A DNA stretch of 64,000 nucleotides from Pumilibacter muris (GTDB taxonomy: Bacteria > Bacillota > Clostridia > Christensenellales > Pumilibacteraceae), in the NCBI RefSeq assembly GCF_943193045.1, contig NZ_CALPCN010000006.1:1-64000 (forward strand). The letters run 5' to 3'. This document shows positions 56,485 to 64,000 of this stretch, in pieces. The number at the start of each line of letters is the position of its first letter. The first letter of the stretch is position 1. A program made the translations under genes and the position numbers. Under the pieces are notes generated by a model. It was given only the letters and a program-made list of their open reading frames with translations, was not told where the DNA came from and searched no databases.

Positions 56485-57633
56485 ATGAAAAAAGACTTAA
56501 TTGCTTTAATTGATGATATAGTTAATATTGAAAAATTGTTTCACACATTGTCTGTTCCTAATGGCGTTATTATGCTTCCAACGGAGCATATTAGTAATAG
56601 TCCAGAGTTTCAGATATGGCGACAAAAGGTTTTGCGCGAGTTGCAAAGCATTTACAGTGTTAAAAAAGATGACTTTATAAAAGGGACCATCGATGCTTTG
56701 TCAACTGAATTGAACAGCTATCATGAAAGAAAGGATTTCAATAATATCAAGGGCAAACTTTTAGCAATACGGGAGAATATCGATGCTTATTATGCTTTAG
56801 AAGGAGATTGTGTAAATATGGAAACAAAAGAACCTATGATATTTATCAGTCACTCAACGCTTGATAAAAGATATGCGGAAAAAATAGTTGAGTTACTTGA
56901 GACAATGGGATTGGATGAAAAAACGGTGTTTTGTAGTTCGGTGCCCGGATATGATGTAAAACTTGGCAAAGATATATATGAACATTTGCGAGCATTATTT
57001 TTAACGCGCAATTTACATATCATATACCTTTTGTCAAAGAATTTCTACGATAGTCCTGCAAGTTTAAATGAGATGGGTGCCGCATGGGTGTTAAAAAAAG
57101 AAGTCACATCCATTCTGCTTCCTAATTTTGATTTCAGCGATATGAAAGGTGTCGTAGATAATAGAGAAATAGCAATAAAAATAGAGGATGAAGACGAGAG
57201 CGTCAAGGATAAACTAAATCAGCTATACAGTAAGATTGTTGAAGAATTCTCTTTGCAGAAGAAAAACATGACTATTTGGGAACGAAAGCGAGATTCCTTT
57301 ATTCAGCAGATGCGAGATGTTACATCATTATGCACTTCGAGCAAAGTGTCCACAAGTAAAGTAACTATAAGTTATGAGGCGTGTCAAATTTTAAATGAAG
57401 CGGTCAAAACCAATCATGCCCAAATTATAGTTACACATAATTTGAGCTCAGGCAAATGTATTCAAGCGGGCGCAAAGAGTTATTCGGGCGCGATGGGAGC
57501 GAGAGAGTTTAGCAAATGGGATGCTGCTTTTGATGAACTTTTGACTCATGGATACATAAAAGAGATTGGGCATAAGCACGAAGTGTTTCAAGTGACGGAT
57601 AAAGGGTTTAGCTATATTGAGAGTAAAGTGTGA
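56485..57633 (+). CDS. TIR-domain protein with C-terminal winged helix
   Basis: A 382-residue protein after AGGAG. Residues 1-112 are helical. A TIR (TIR_2-type) domain spans about 115-240: MIFISHSTLDKRYAEKIV, VFCSSVPGYDVKLG, HIIYLLSKNFYDS, and the catalytic Glu in NEMGAAW near residue 196. The C-terminus (about 295-382) resembles a winged-helix module (FDELLTHGYIKEIG, VFQVTDKGFSYIE). Bacterial TIR proteins cleave NAD+ or make cyclic ADP-ribose signals when triggered by phage. It sits inside the split pglX locus, 18 bases before the PglX C-terminal module, so it is presumably co-expressed with BREX. Confidence 0.85.
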   Translation: MKKDLIALIDDIVNIEKLFHTLSVPNGVIMLPTEHISNSPEFQIWRQKVLRELQSIYSVKKDDFIKGTIDALSTELNSYHERKDFNNIKGKLLAIRENIDAYYALEGDCVNMETKEPMIFISHSTLDKRYAEKIVELLETMGLDEKTVFCSSVPGYDVKLGKDIYEHLRALFLTRNLHIIYLLSKNFYDSPASLNEMGAAWVLKKEVTSILLPNFDFSDMKGVVDNREIAIKIEDEDESVKDKLNQLYSKIVEEFSLQKKNMTIWERKRDSFIQQMRDVTSLCTSSKVSTSKVTISYEACQILNEAVKTNHAQIIVTHNLSSGKCIQAGAKSYSGAMGAREFSKWDAAFDELLTHGYIKEIGHKHEVFQVTDKGFSYIESKV

Positions 57634-57650
57634 TAGAGGAATAAATTACA

Positions 57651-58586
57651 ATGGGAAGATTAATTTCAGATAAATATAAAGCTTGGGAAGAAGAGTGCAG
57701 TCAGCGATTTAATCAGCTTAAAGCCAATGAAGAAGAGTTAAACCGCATCTTTATAGAGATATACGGATTACAAGATGAGCTCACTCCTGAAGTCGAAGAT
57801 AAGGATATTACTGTACGAAAAGCGGACTTGCAAAGAGAAATCAAGTCGCTTATATCGTATCTTATCGGAATTGAGTTTGGTAGGTATTCTCTTGACGTAG
57901 AGGGGCTTGTTTATGCCGGCGGAGATTGGGATAGCACGAAATACGTTACATATCAACCCGATGAGGATGGAATCGTTCCCATTTATTCCAAGCTTGGCAT
58001 GCAGGACGGAATGACGGTGCGGCTTATTAATCTTATAAAGCTTGTTTATGGGGACGATACGTATAGGCAGAACATAGACTTTATTGCCGAAGCTCTTGGT
58101 AAGAAGCAAAATGAAGCATCGGAAGAAACGCTTAATCGTTATATCTGCGATGATTTTTATTTTGACCATTTGAAGATTTATCAAAAGCGTCCTATTTATT
58201 GGATGTTCTCCAGTGGCAAAAACAGCGGATTCAAATGCTTAATTTATATGCACCGTTATAATGAAGATACGGTTGCACGAATCAATGCTAAATATTTTTT
58301 GCCTGAATCCACGCGATTGAAAAATGAGCTTGAGGAAATGGCGGTTGCTGTAGAAAGCGGCGAAGGGCGTGATAAGATTCGGTTAGAGAAAGAACGTTTA
58401 AAGATTGCCGCTGCTTATAATGAAGCGATTGAGTATGGACAAATACTTGACCATATTGCAAATCAATATATCAAAATCGATTTGGATGACGGCGTAAAAG
58501 TAAATTACGAAAAGTTTCAAAATATAGAGATTGTAACCGACAGTGGGGCAAAGGTAAAAAAGAATTTGCTTGTTCCCATTAAGTAA
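57651..58586 (+). CDS. PglX C-terminal domain as a separate gene
   Basis: 311 residues with its own GAGGA site. The text (YKAWEEECSQRFNQLKANEE, ELNRIFIEIYGLQDELTPEV, GRYSLDVEGLVYAGGDWD, KRPIYWMFSSGK) matches what normally follows the FKKHPL boundary of the recognition domain in one-piece PglX. Methyltransferase-segment 1 fusion (864) plus this (311) gives 1175 residues, the usual PglX length. It probably assembles in trans with the N-terminal module. A short overlap-like junction leads into pglZ. Confidence 0.88.
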   Translation: MGRLISDKYKAWEEECSQRFNQLKANEEELNRIFIEIYGLQDELTPEVEDKDITVRKADLQREIKSLISYLIGIEFGRYSLDVEGLVYAGGDWDSTKYVTYQPDEDGIVPIYSKLGMQDGMTVRLINLIKLVYGDDTYRQNIDFIAEALGKKQNEASEETLNRYICDDFYFDHLKIYQKRPIYWMFSSGKNSGFKCLIYMHRYNEDTVARINAKYFLPESTRLKNELEEMAVAVESGEGRDKIRLEKERLKIAAAYNEAIEYGQILDHIANQYIKIDLDDGVKVNYEKFQNIEIVTDSGAKVKKNLLVPIK

Positions 58587-58596
58587 GAGGTGCGCT

Positions 58597-61119
58597 GTGG
58601 CAAGTATTGATTATCAAGAAGCAATAAAAGAGATAGAAAAAATCTTTCGCGCAGAGAGCGCTACACGAAAGATAGTTTTTTGGTATGATGCGCCTGCGAG
58701 CTTTAAAGAAGACATTGAGTCGGCTTCTTTTGATTTTTGCCGCCTTTTGGTGTGTCAGAACAATGAGTTTGCAATAAAGAAGACAATCGAGAAAGACGAT
58801 CTCATAAGTAATATTCTTGTGTATATTCCTTCCGAAAAACCGAAAGATACCGAAAATTGGTTGTTGGATATATTATCTTATAGCGAGGAGTATTACGCAG
58901 ATACTGTTGCACTCACAATGAGGCATCTTGGTCTTTCTAATCCCGATTTGCGCAAAGTAATCGAAAAGCATGCAAAGTTTTTTGACAGCGCACAAAGGAA
59001 TAAAAAACTCGATAGCTACGTTGTCGTAAATGATGACATGTCTATCGGTAACTTTATGCTTGCGATGATGTCGGTATTAGTAAAATCGTCCGTTCGTTCT
59101 ATAGAAGCTATCTTAACCGAACTTGTTTTCGATAATAGCGAGACTGCAAAGTATAAAGAAATATGCAAGTTTGGATTCGAGGATTATCTTTGGGATGAAA
59201 TTGCCAGAGAGTACGATTATTCGGGCGATCAGAAAATAGAGAGCCTTACCAAAAAGTTTTTATTTACCGCCATGCTCGAACAGGACGTGCAACTCGGAAC
59301 TTTACCGTCGTTCTACAAACAATTTATTATCGAAGGCGAGGGGAAGAACGGCGCAAAAAGCTTCGTACATCATTTAAAACAAGATTCTCGCTATCGCGAA
59401 TTGCAGTTGAACGTTGTAACCGATTTGAAAATAGATGGACTTTTTTCGGCAAGAGATATAGGGTGCATAGGTACGAGCGATATATTTGAATGTATAGAAA
59501 ATTATGCCATAAAGAAAATATCCGAAAGTTTGGTGAGTGGTAGTCTGGATTATGATGTTTTTGTTAAGGTAATAAATGATCGAAATAATTCGATGTGGCA
59601 AACAGAGTATAGGAATGAGTACGACTTTTTGCGTGCATCGATTGAGTTTTTGCGATTGGTGGACAGGCCTATCGCACGCGATTTAAATGTTGCGGATTAT
59701 GTTAAGCTTTATGCAAATTCTCTTTACAAAGTAGATATGCATTATAGGCATCTTAGTACGAGTTATGAACTAATAGAAAATCCCACTACTGAAATCGAGC
59801 AACTATGCTGCCGTTTGGAATTGCACTATGAACAAAGTTATCTCGCGGAATTAGGAAGTGCGTTTAGCGGTGCAATAAGCAAACAGTCTAAATGGGAAGT
59901 TCCCAGTATTCAAAAAAGTTCGCAATTCTTTCAACTCATACAACGGCAACAATATAAGAAGTTATTTGTTATAATTTCCGATGGATTAAGGTATGAGATT
60001 GGACAGGAAGTCTTTGAGAAAATTAAAAACGATTCTGCTTTGCGCGGTAAGGTTTCAATAGATTGTGCTTTGTCGCCTCTACCGTCCGAAACGCGATTCG
60101 GTATGGCGTCACTCTTGCCGCATAGAGAGCTTTCGTATATAAATGGCGCTGTATTAGTTGACGGACAAGCTTCGAATTCTTGTGCGGCTCGAAATGATAT
60201 ATTAAAGGCGAGAAATGTCGGCTATGCTGCAATTGGCTACGAAGAAATCAATCGCTTTACAAGAGACGAACTTCGTTCTTATATGGCGGATAAGTCGCTT
60301 GTATATATTTACCATAATGCAATAGATAGAGCCGGTGAGCACAATGAGTCTAAAGTGTTTGCCGAAACGCCGAGAGCAATCGAAGAAATTACAGCACTCG
60401 TAAGAAAGCTTTATAATAATTTACAAATATCGAACTTTTATATCACGGCGGATCATGGATTTTTATACAGACAAAATGCGATATGCGAGTCACAAAAATA
60501 CAGCAACATTGTATCGCAAAATCCAATTGAAGCGTCGAAACGATATATACTTACAGATGATGACAGTTTGAGTATCCCATATACCACAACAGTTACGTTA
60601 GATGAGCTAAATAAAAATTTACGTATAATAAATCCGTATGGCTATGATTTATTTAAAACGCAAGGCGCTGGGATACAGTATGTTCATGGTGGTGCATCGT
60701 TACATGAAACAGTAATCCCTATTATTCACATAAGCGAGTTGAATGCTAAGAAGGGCGAGAAGCTGTCCAGACCGGTCGGAGTTCGCTTAAAGAGTGTGGT
60801 AAGAAAGATTACAAATAGGAGTTTTGCACTTGACTTCGAGCAGTATGAGAAGGTAGAAGATAAGGTGCAAGCGATTAATTGTGAAACGTATTTTGTTGAT
60901 GAAAACGGCAATAAGGTTTCAGGCGAGTACCGTTTTATTGCAAATTCGAGTAGTGATGATGCTTCTACAAGAGTGACGCGCATAAGGTTTACTTTAAAGA
61001 ACATTGAGTTTGATAGAAATAATCGGTATTATCTTATCTTACGCAATGTGGAAGCGGATGGAGAGTATATGGAACGCGAGCAATTCACAATTGATATTCT
61101 TGGGTTCAGACCTTTTTAA
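58597..61119 (+). CDS. pglZ: BREX alkaline-phosphatase-fold protein PglZ
   Basis: An 840-residue protein. GTG 58597 is chosen because AAGAGG lies just upstream; the longer frame from 58570 overlaps the previous gene. The alkaline phosphatase superfamily core shows FVIISDGLRYEIG near residue 460 and ITADHGF near 616 (metal-binding Asp/His). PglZ is the hallmark of all BREX/Pgl systems. Type 1 gene order is kept (before brxL). Confidence 0.94.
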   Translation: MASIDYQEAIKEIEKIFRAESATRKIVFWYDAPASFKEDIESASFDFCRLLVCQNNEFAIKKTIEKDDLISNILVYIPSEKPKDTENWLLDILSYSEEYYADTVALTMRHLGLSNPDLRKVIEKHAKFFDSAQRNKKLDSYVVVNDDMSIGNFMLAMMSVLVKSSVRSIEAILTELVFDNSETAKYKEICKFGFEDYLWDEIAREYDYSGDQKIESLTKKFLFTAMLEQDVQLGTLPSFYKQFIIEGEGKNGAKSFVHHLKQDSRYRELQLNVVTDLKIDGLFSARDIGCIGTSDIFECIENYAIKKISESLVSGSLDYDVFVKVINDRNNSMWQTEYRNEYDFLRASIEFLRLVDRPIARDLNVADYVKLYANSLYKVDMHYRHLSTSYELIENPTTEIEQLCCRLELHYEQSYLAELGSAFSGAISKQSKWEVPSIQKSSQFFQLIQRQQYKKLFVIISDGLRYEIGQEVFEKIKNDSALRGKVSIDCALSPLPSETRFGMASLLPHRELSYINGAVLVDGQASNSCAARNDILKARNVGYAAIGYEEINRFTRDELRSYMADKSLVYIYHNAIDRAGEHNESKVFAETPRAIEEITALVRKLYNNLQISNFYITADHGFLYRQNAICESQKYSNIVSQNPIEASKRYILTDDDSLSIPYTTTVTLDELNKNLRIINPYGYDLFKTQGAGIQYVHGGASLHETVIPIIHISELNAKKGEKLSRPVGVRLKSVVRKITNRSFALDFEQYEKVEDKVQAINCETYFVDENGNKVSGEYRFIANSSSDDASTRVTRIRFTLKNIEFDRNNRYYLILRNVEADGEYMEREQFTIDILGFRPF

Positions 61120-61131
61120 TGGAGGAGAATT

Positions 61132-63156
61132 ATGGATGCATTAGACAAAAAAGTATTTGAAATATTCTCGGGAAGAGTGGTTCCCAAAGGCGCGACAAAG
61201 AAAATTAAGAATAGCGCGAACGTTCCTACATATGTGTTGGAATATTTGTTGGGGACGTATTGTACTTCCGATGATGAAGTGGAAATCGAGGAAGGAATTG
61301 AACAAGTAAAACGTATTTTGGCAGATAATTACGTCCGTCCCGATGAAGCAGAAAAAGTTAAGGCGAAAATCAAAGAGAAAGGTAACCATACTGTTATTGA
61401 TAAGTTGAGTGTTAAGCTCAATGAAAAAACAGATACTTTTGAAGCTGATTTTATGTTCCTTGGAATCAGTAAGATATACGTTCATCCCAAATATGTTCGC
61501 GAGTATGAAAAACTACTTGCGGGCGGGATTTGGTGTATCGTTGATATGTCGTACTTTTATAATGAGGATGAAAAGGGCAGTCCGTTTATTATAAATGATA
61601 TTACTCCCATTCAAATGCCGAATCTTGATAAAAGCGAGATTATTGAAGCGAGAAAGAATTTTTCTAAAGAAGAGTGGATTGATTTCATTTTGCGTTCCAC
61701 GGGTATGGAGCCGACTCAATTCGATTATCGCGTGAAGTGGCATCTATTGGCGCGTCTTGCACCGCTCGTGGAAAATAATGTGAATCTTTGCGAGTTGGGC
61801 CCGCGTGGTACGGGTAAATCACATATTTATAAAGAGATCTCGCCCAATTCGATTTTAATATCCGGTGGGCAAACTACCGTAGCAAATTTGTTCTATAATA
61901 TGGGGAGAAGACAAGTGGGACTTGTCGGTTTATGGGACTGCGTTGCTTTTGATGAGGTTGCGGGTATCAATTTCAAAGATAAAGATGGCGTTCAAATAAT
62001 GAAAGACTATATGGCATCTGGGTCTTTTGCCAGAGGCAAAGATGCTATTCAGGCTAATGCTTCAATGGTGTTTGTTGGTAATATAAACCAAAGCGTGGAT
62101 TCACTTTTGAAAACCTCTCATTTGTTCGAGCCATTTCCCGAAGCAATGATTGACAGCGCCTTTTTTGATCGTATGCATTGTTATATTCCCGGGTGGGAAA
62201 TCCCGAAGATGCGTCCCGAATTCTTTACGGATAATTATGGGTTTATATCCGACTATATTGCGGAGTTTTTTAGAGAGATGCGTAAAACGCCGCAAACGGA
62301 TGCTTTTGACAAATATTTCAGACTAGGCAGATGCCTCAATCAAAGGGATACTATTGCTGTAAGAAAAATGGTATCCGGATTAACAAAAATAATATATCCT
62401 GATGGTGTCTTTGCGGAAGAAGAGATTGAGGAAGTTTTGAAATATGCTATCGAGGGACGTAGGCGCGTAAAAGAACAGCTTAAAAAAATTGGCGGCATGG
62501 AGTTTTATGATGTGCAGTTCTCCTATATAAAAAATGATACCATGGAAGAATTATTTGTGCCCGTTTTAGAGCAGGGTGGCGGCAAATTGATTTCCGAAGG
62601 CGTAGGAAAGCCAGGACATATTTATACGGTCGCGAATGGAAGCAACGGAATGAAGGGGCTTTTCAAGTTTGAAACCACAATGGCTGAGGGCGGCGGAAAG
62701 TTTGAGGTTACAGGGCTTACAAATTCAAAAGAAGTTAAAGAATCGGTAAAAATTGCTCAAAACTACTTCAAGGCAAACGCTAAGCAGATAAGCCAATCCA
62801 TTTCTATTGATTCAAGAAATTATGTTATGCAAGTACAGGATTGTCAGGGCGTTGGGCTTGATGGCAATATATCGCTGGCTGTTCTTGTAGCATATTGTGG
62901 TTGTGCCCTAGATAAACCTGCATTGCCACAGCTTTGCGTATTGGGCTCAATGAGTATTGGTGGAACAATAAATAAAGTAGATGAGCTTGCTTCTACTTTG
63001 CAAGTGTGTTTTGATGCAGGCGCGAAAAGGGTTTTGTTGCCTATGAGTAGTGCCGCAGATATAGCCACAGTTCCAAGCGATTTGTTTGCGAAATTTCAAA
63101 TATCATTTTATAGTAGTCCGGAAGATGCGGTTATTAAGGCATTGGGAATTGAATAG
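61132..63156 (+). CDS. brxL: BREX Lon-like AAA+ protein BrxL
   Basis: A 674-residue protein after GGAGGA. Walker A LGPRGTGKSHIYK is near residue 222, with CVAFDEVAGI as Walker B. The C-terminal Lon-like fold (GNISLAVLVAYCGCALDK, LGSMSIGGTINKV, GAKRVLLPM) is complete. In type 1 BREX, BrxL is needed for phage exclusion but not for host methylation; it forms DNA-encircling barrels. It closes the recognisable operon. Confidence 0.94.
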   Translation: MDALDKKVFEIFSGRVVPKGATKKIKNSANVPTYVLEYLLGTYCTSDDEVEIEEGIEQVKRILADNYVRPDEAEKVKAKIKEKGNHTVIDKLSVKLNEKTDTFEADFMFLGISKIYVHPKYVREYEKLLAGGIWCIVDMSYFYNEDEKGSPFIINDITPIQMPNLDKSEIIEARKNFSKEEWIDFILRSTGMEPTQFDYRVKWHLLARLAPLVENNVNLCELGPRGTGKSHIYKEISPNSILISGGQTTVANLFYNMGRRQVGLVGLWDCVAFDEVAGINFKDKDGVQIMKDYMASGSFARGKDAIQANASMVFVGNINQSVDSLLKTSHLFEPFPEAMIDSAFFDRMHCYIPGWEIPKMRPEFFTDNYGFISDYIAEFFREMRKTPQTDAFDKYFRLGRCLNQRDTIAVRKMVSGLTKIIYPDGVFAEEEIEEVLKYAIEGRRRVKEQLKKIGGMEFYDVQFSYIKNDTMEELFVPVLEQGGGKLISEGVGKPGHIYTVANGSNGMKGLFKFETTMAEGGGKFEVTGLTNSKEVKESVKIAQNYFKANAKQISQSISIDSRNYVMQVQDCQGVGLDGNISLAVLVAYCGCALDKPALPQLCVLGSMSIGGTINKVDELASTLQVCFDAGAKRVLLPMSSAADIATVPSDLFAKFQISFYSSPEDAVIKALGIE

Positions 63157-63237
63157 AATTACATCACTTTGACAATTGATTTATGTCGAGAATAGGAGCT
63201 TTGAAAATCAGTTTAAAATAATAATGGAGAGGTGTTT

Positions 63238-64000
63238 ATGCACGCGAACAAAACATTAATTGAACTAATAGACGTTCTGCGGAACGAAAATTCTGTCGAG
63301 ACGGAATGGTTAGAGTTTAAGGAAAACTACGCTTCTCCACAAGATATAGGAGAATATATTTCCGCGCTGTCTAACGGTGCGGCTTTATGGGGACGCCCCA
63401 ACGCCTATCTCATTTTCGGCGTGGACGATAAAACGCACGAAGTGGTTGGTACTACTTTTGATTATCGTAAGCAAAAACAAGGCAACGAAGATTTGGAAAA
63501 TTGGCTTAACCGTTTGGTGGAGCCGAGAATCGGATTTAACTTCTATGAGATAAACTATTCGGCGCTCAAAAAACTTGTATTGATAGAAATTCCTGCGGCG
63601 GATAAGCAACCGACAGCGTTTGCGGGTAAAGAGTATATTCGTATCGGAAGTTACCGTCAGGATTTGCGCAAGTATCCTGAAACAGAGCGCAGATTATGGA
63701 ACGAACTAAATCATATCTTGTGGGAAGAAATGGTCTCGCCGGTTCAGAATTTGCATTTTAAGTTTCTTGCAATAGTTGCCGAAAGCAGAGGCGTTGAATT
63801 TTCGGAAGATAAGTTTACTACGCTCCGTATGATTGATAGCAACGGCAAGTTCAACAACCTTGCCTATCTGTTGAGTGACGAGAATAGACACATGGTGAAA
63901 TTCGCCGTGTATCGAAACAAGATGTATGATTTTGCCGTCAAAAAAGAGTTTGAGGGGTCTTGGGTGGCGGTTTTGGAGCAAGTGCTTGAATATACCAATA
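63238..64000 (+). CDS. AlbA/Schlafen-type putative DNA-binding ATPase (3' end outside window)
   Basis: At least 254 residues, still open at the window end. ATG 63238 follows GGAGAGG. The N-terminal AlbA_2 domain is visible: TEWLEFKENYASPQDIGEYI, ISALSNGAALWGRPNAYLIF, GVDDKTHEVVG, then EYIRIGSYRQ. Proteins of this kind (divergent AAA_4, Schlafen AlbA_2) often accompany defence islands. It follows brxL after 81 bases without a clear terminator and may belong to the same transcript. Confidence 0.8.
   Translation, partial: MHANKTLIELIDVLRNENSVETEWLEFKENYASPQDIGEYISALSNGAALWGRPNAYLIFGVDDKTHEVVGTTFDYRKQKQGNEDLENWLNRLVEPRIGFNFYEINYSALKKLVLIEIPAADKQPTAFAGKEYIRIGSYRQDLRKYPETERRLWNELNHILWEEMVSPVQNLHFKFLAIVAESRGVEFSEDKFTTLRMIDSNGKFNNLAYLLSDENRHMVKFAVYRNKMYDFAVKKEFEGSWVAVLEQVLEYTN

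Larger units (their letters stand above)
46828..64000. mobile_element. Genomic island carrying BREX and TIR genes (runs off the window)
   Basis: From the tRNA fragment onward the sequence becomes visibly more AT-rich, the codon style changes (for example more AAT, GAT and ATT), and all genes are accessory defence genes on one strand. No integrase or transposase is present in the visible part. The right end is not in the window. Confidence 0.7.

Noticed and set aside
54001-58586. Reading the pglX fragments as simple gene decay
   Set aside because: The segments end at identical module boundaries, segment 2 and the C-terminal domain have good ribosome sites, and none has internal stops. Decay remains possible but is less consistent.

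Overview
The window reads as chromosomal DNA of a spore-forming-lineage Clostridia-type Firmicute, probably an uncultured gut-type anaerobe. The supporting signs are a Spo0A master regulator, oxygen-independent class III ribonucleotide reductase (nrdD/nrdG), a YjzC-like small protein, an LTA-synthase-like sulfatase, frequent TTG/GTG starts behind strong GGAGG sites, and TTGACA-17-TATAAT promoters. No 16S rRNA is present, so genus and species cannot be given.

Layout. 1-1200: an initiator tRNA (minus strand) flanked by copies of its own 5' half, then a cluster of about 130-bp intergenic repeats that look like a folded, covarying element (another copy lies after fusA). 1403-15285: an ankyrin protein, a membrane protein, rarA, a large BspA-type surface lipoprotein, a heterodimeric ABC exporter, and a SWIM/SNF2 helicase. 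15373-25968: a carbohydrate block with two AraC regulators, a solute-binding lipoprotein, a ROK-like kinase, nagB, nagA, a mutarotase-like protein, a sugar isomerase and two Gfo/Idh/MocA dehydrogenases, pointing to amino-sugar use. 26375-33498: nrdD/nrdG, an LtaS-like enzyme, a membrane protein and a PDZ-less HtrA protease. 33937-38543: rpsL-rpsG-fusA-tuf. 38896-46691: a frameshifted lipoprotein, small and membrane proteins, a MarR regulator with a second heterodimeric ABC exporter, tRNA-Pro and spo0A.

46828 to the window end is an accessory island. It begins at a 3' fragment of a tRNA-Arg gene (an att-like scar), its coding style is more AT-rich, and it holds a type 1 BREX phage-defence operon in the order brxA, brxB, brxC, pglX, pglZ, brxL. 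The methyltransferase PglX is in pieces: an N-terminal methyltransferase ending in a run of nine G, a first target-recognition segment directly behind it in another frame, a second target-recognition segment with its own ribosome site, a frameshifted gene, a TIR-domain gene, and a free-standing PglX C-terminal domain. The breaks fall at module boundaries. One added G (or two lost) fuses the methyltransferase to the first recognition segment. This looks like a modular, slippage-switched BREX methyltransferase with a TIR effector nested inside it.

A second theme is contingency G-tracts. Four runs of exactly nine G occur on the plus strand: in the -35/-10 spacer before the surface lipoprotein, in the same place before the first ABC exporter, at the stop codon of the MarR gene that precedes the second exporter, and in pglX. 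This suggests coordinated use of slipped-strand switching for surface, transport and defence genes.
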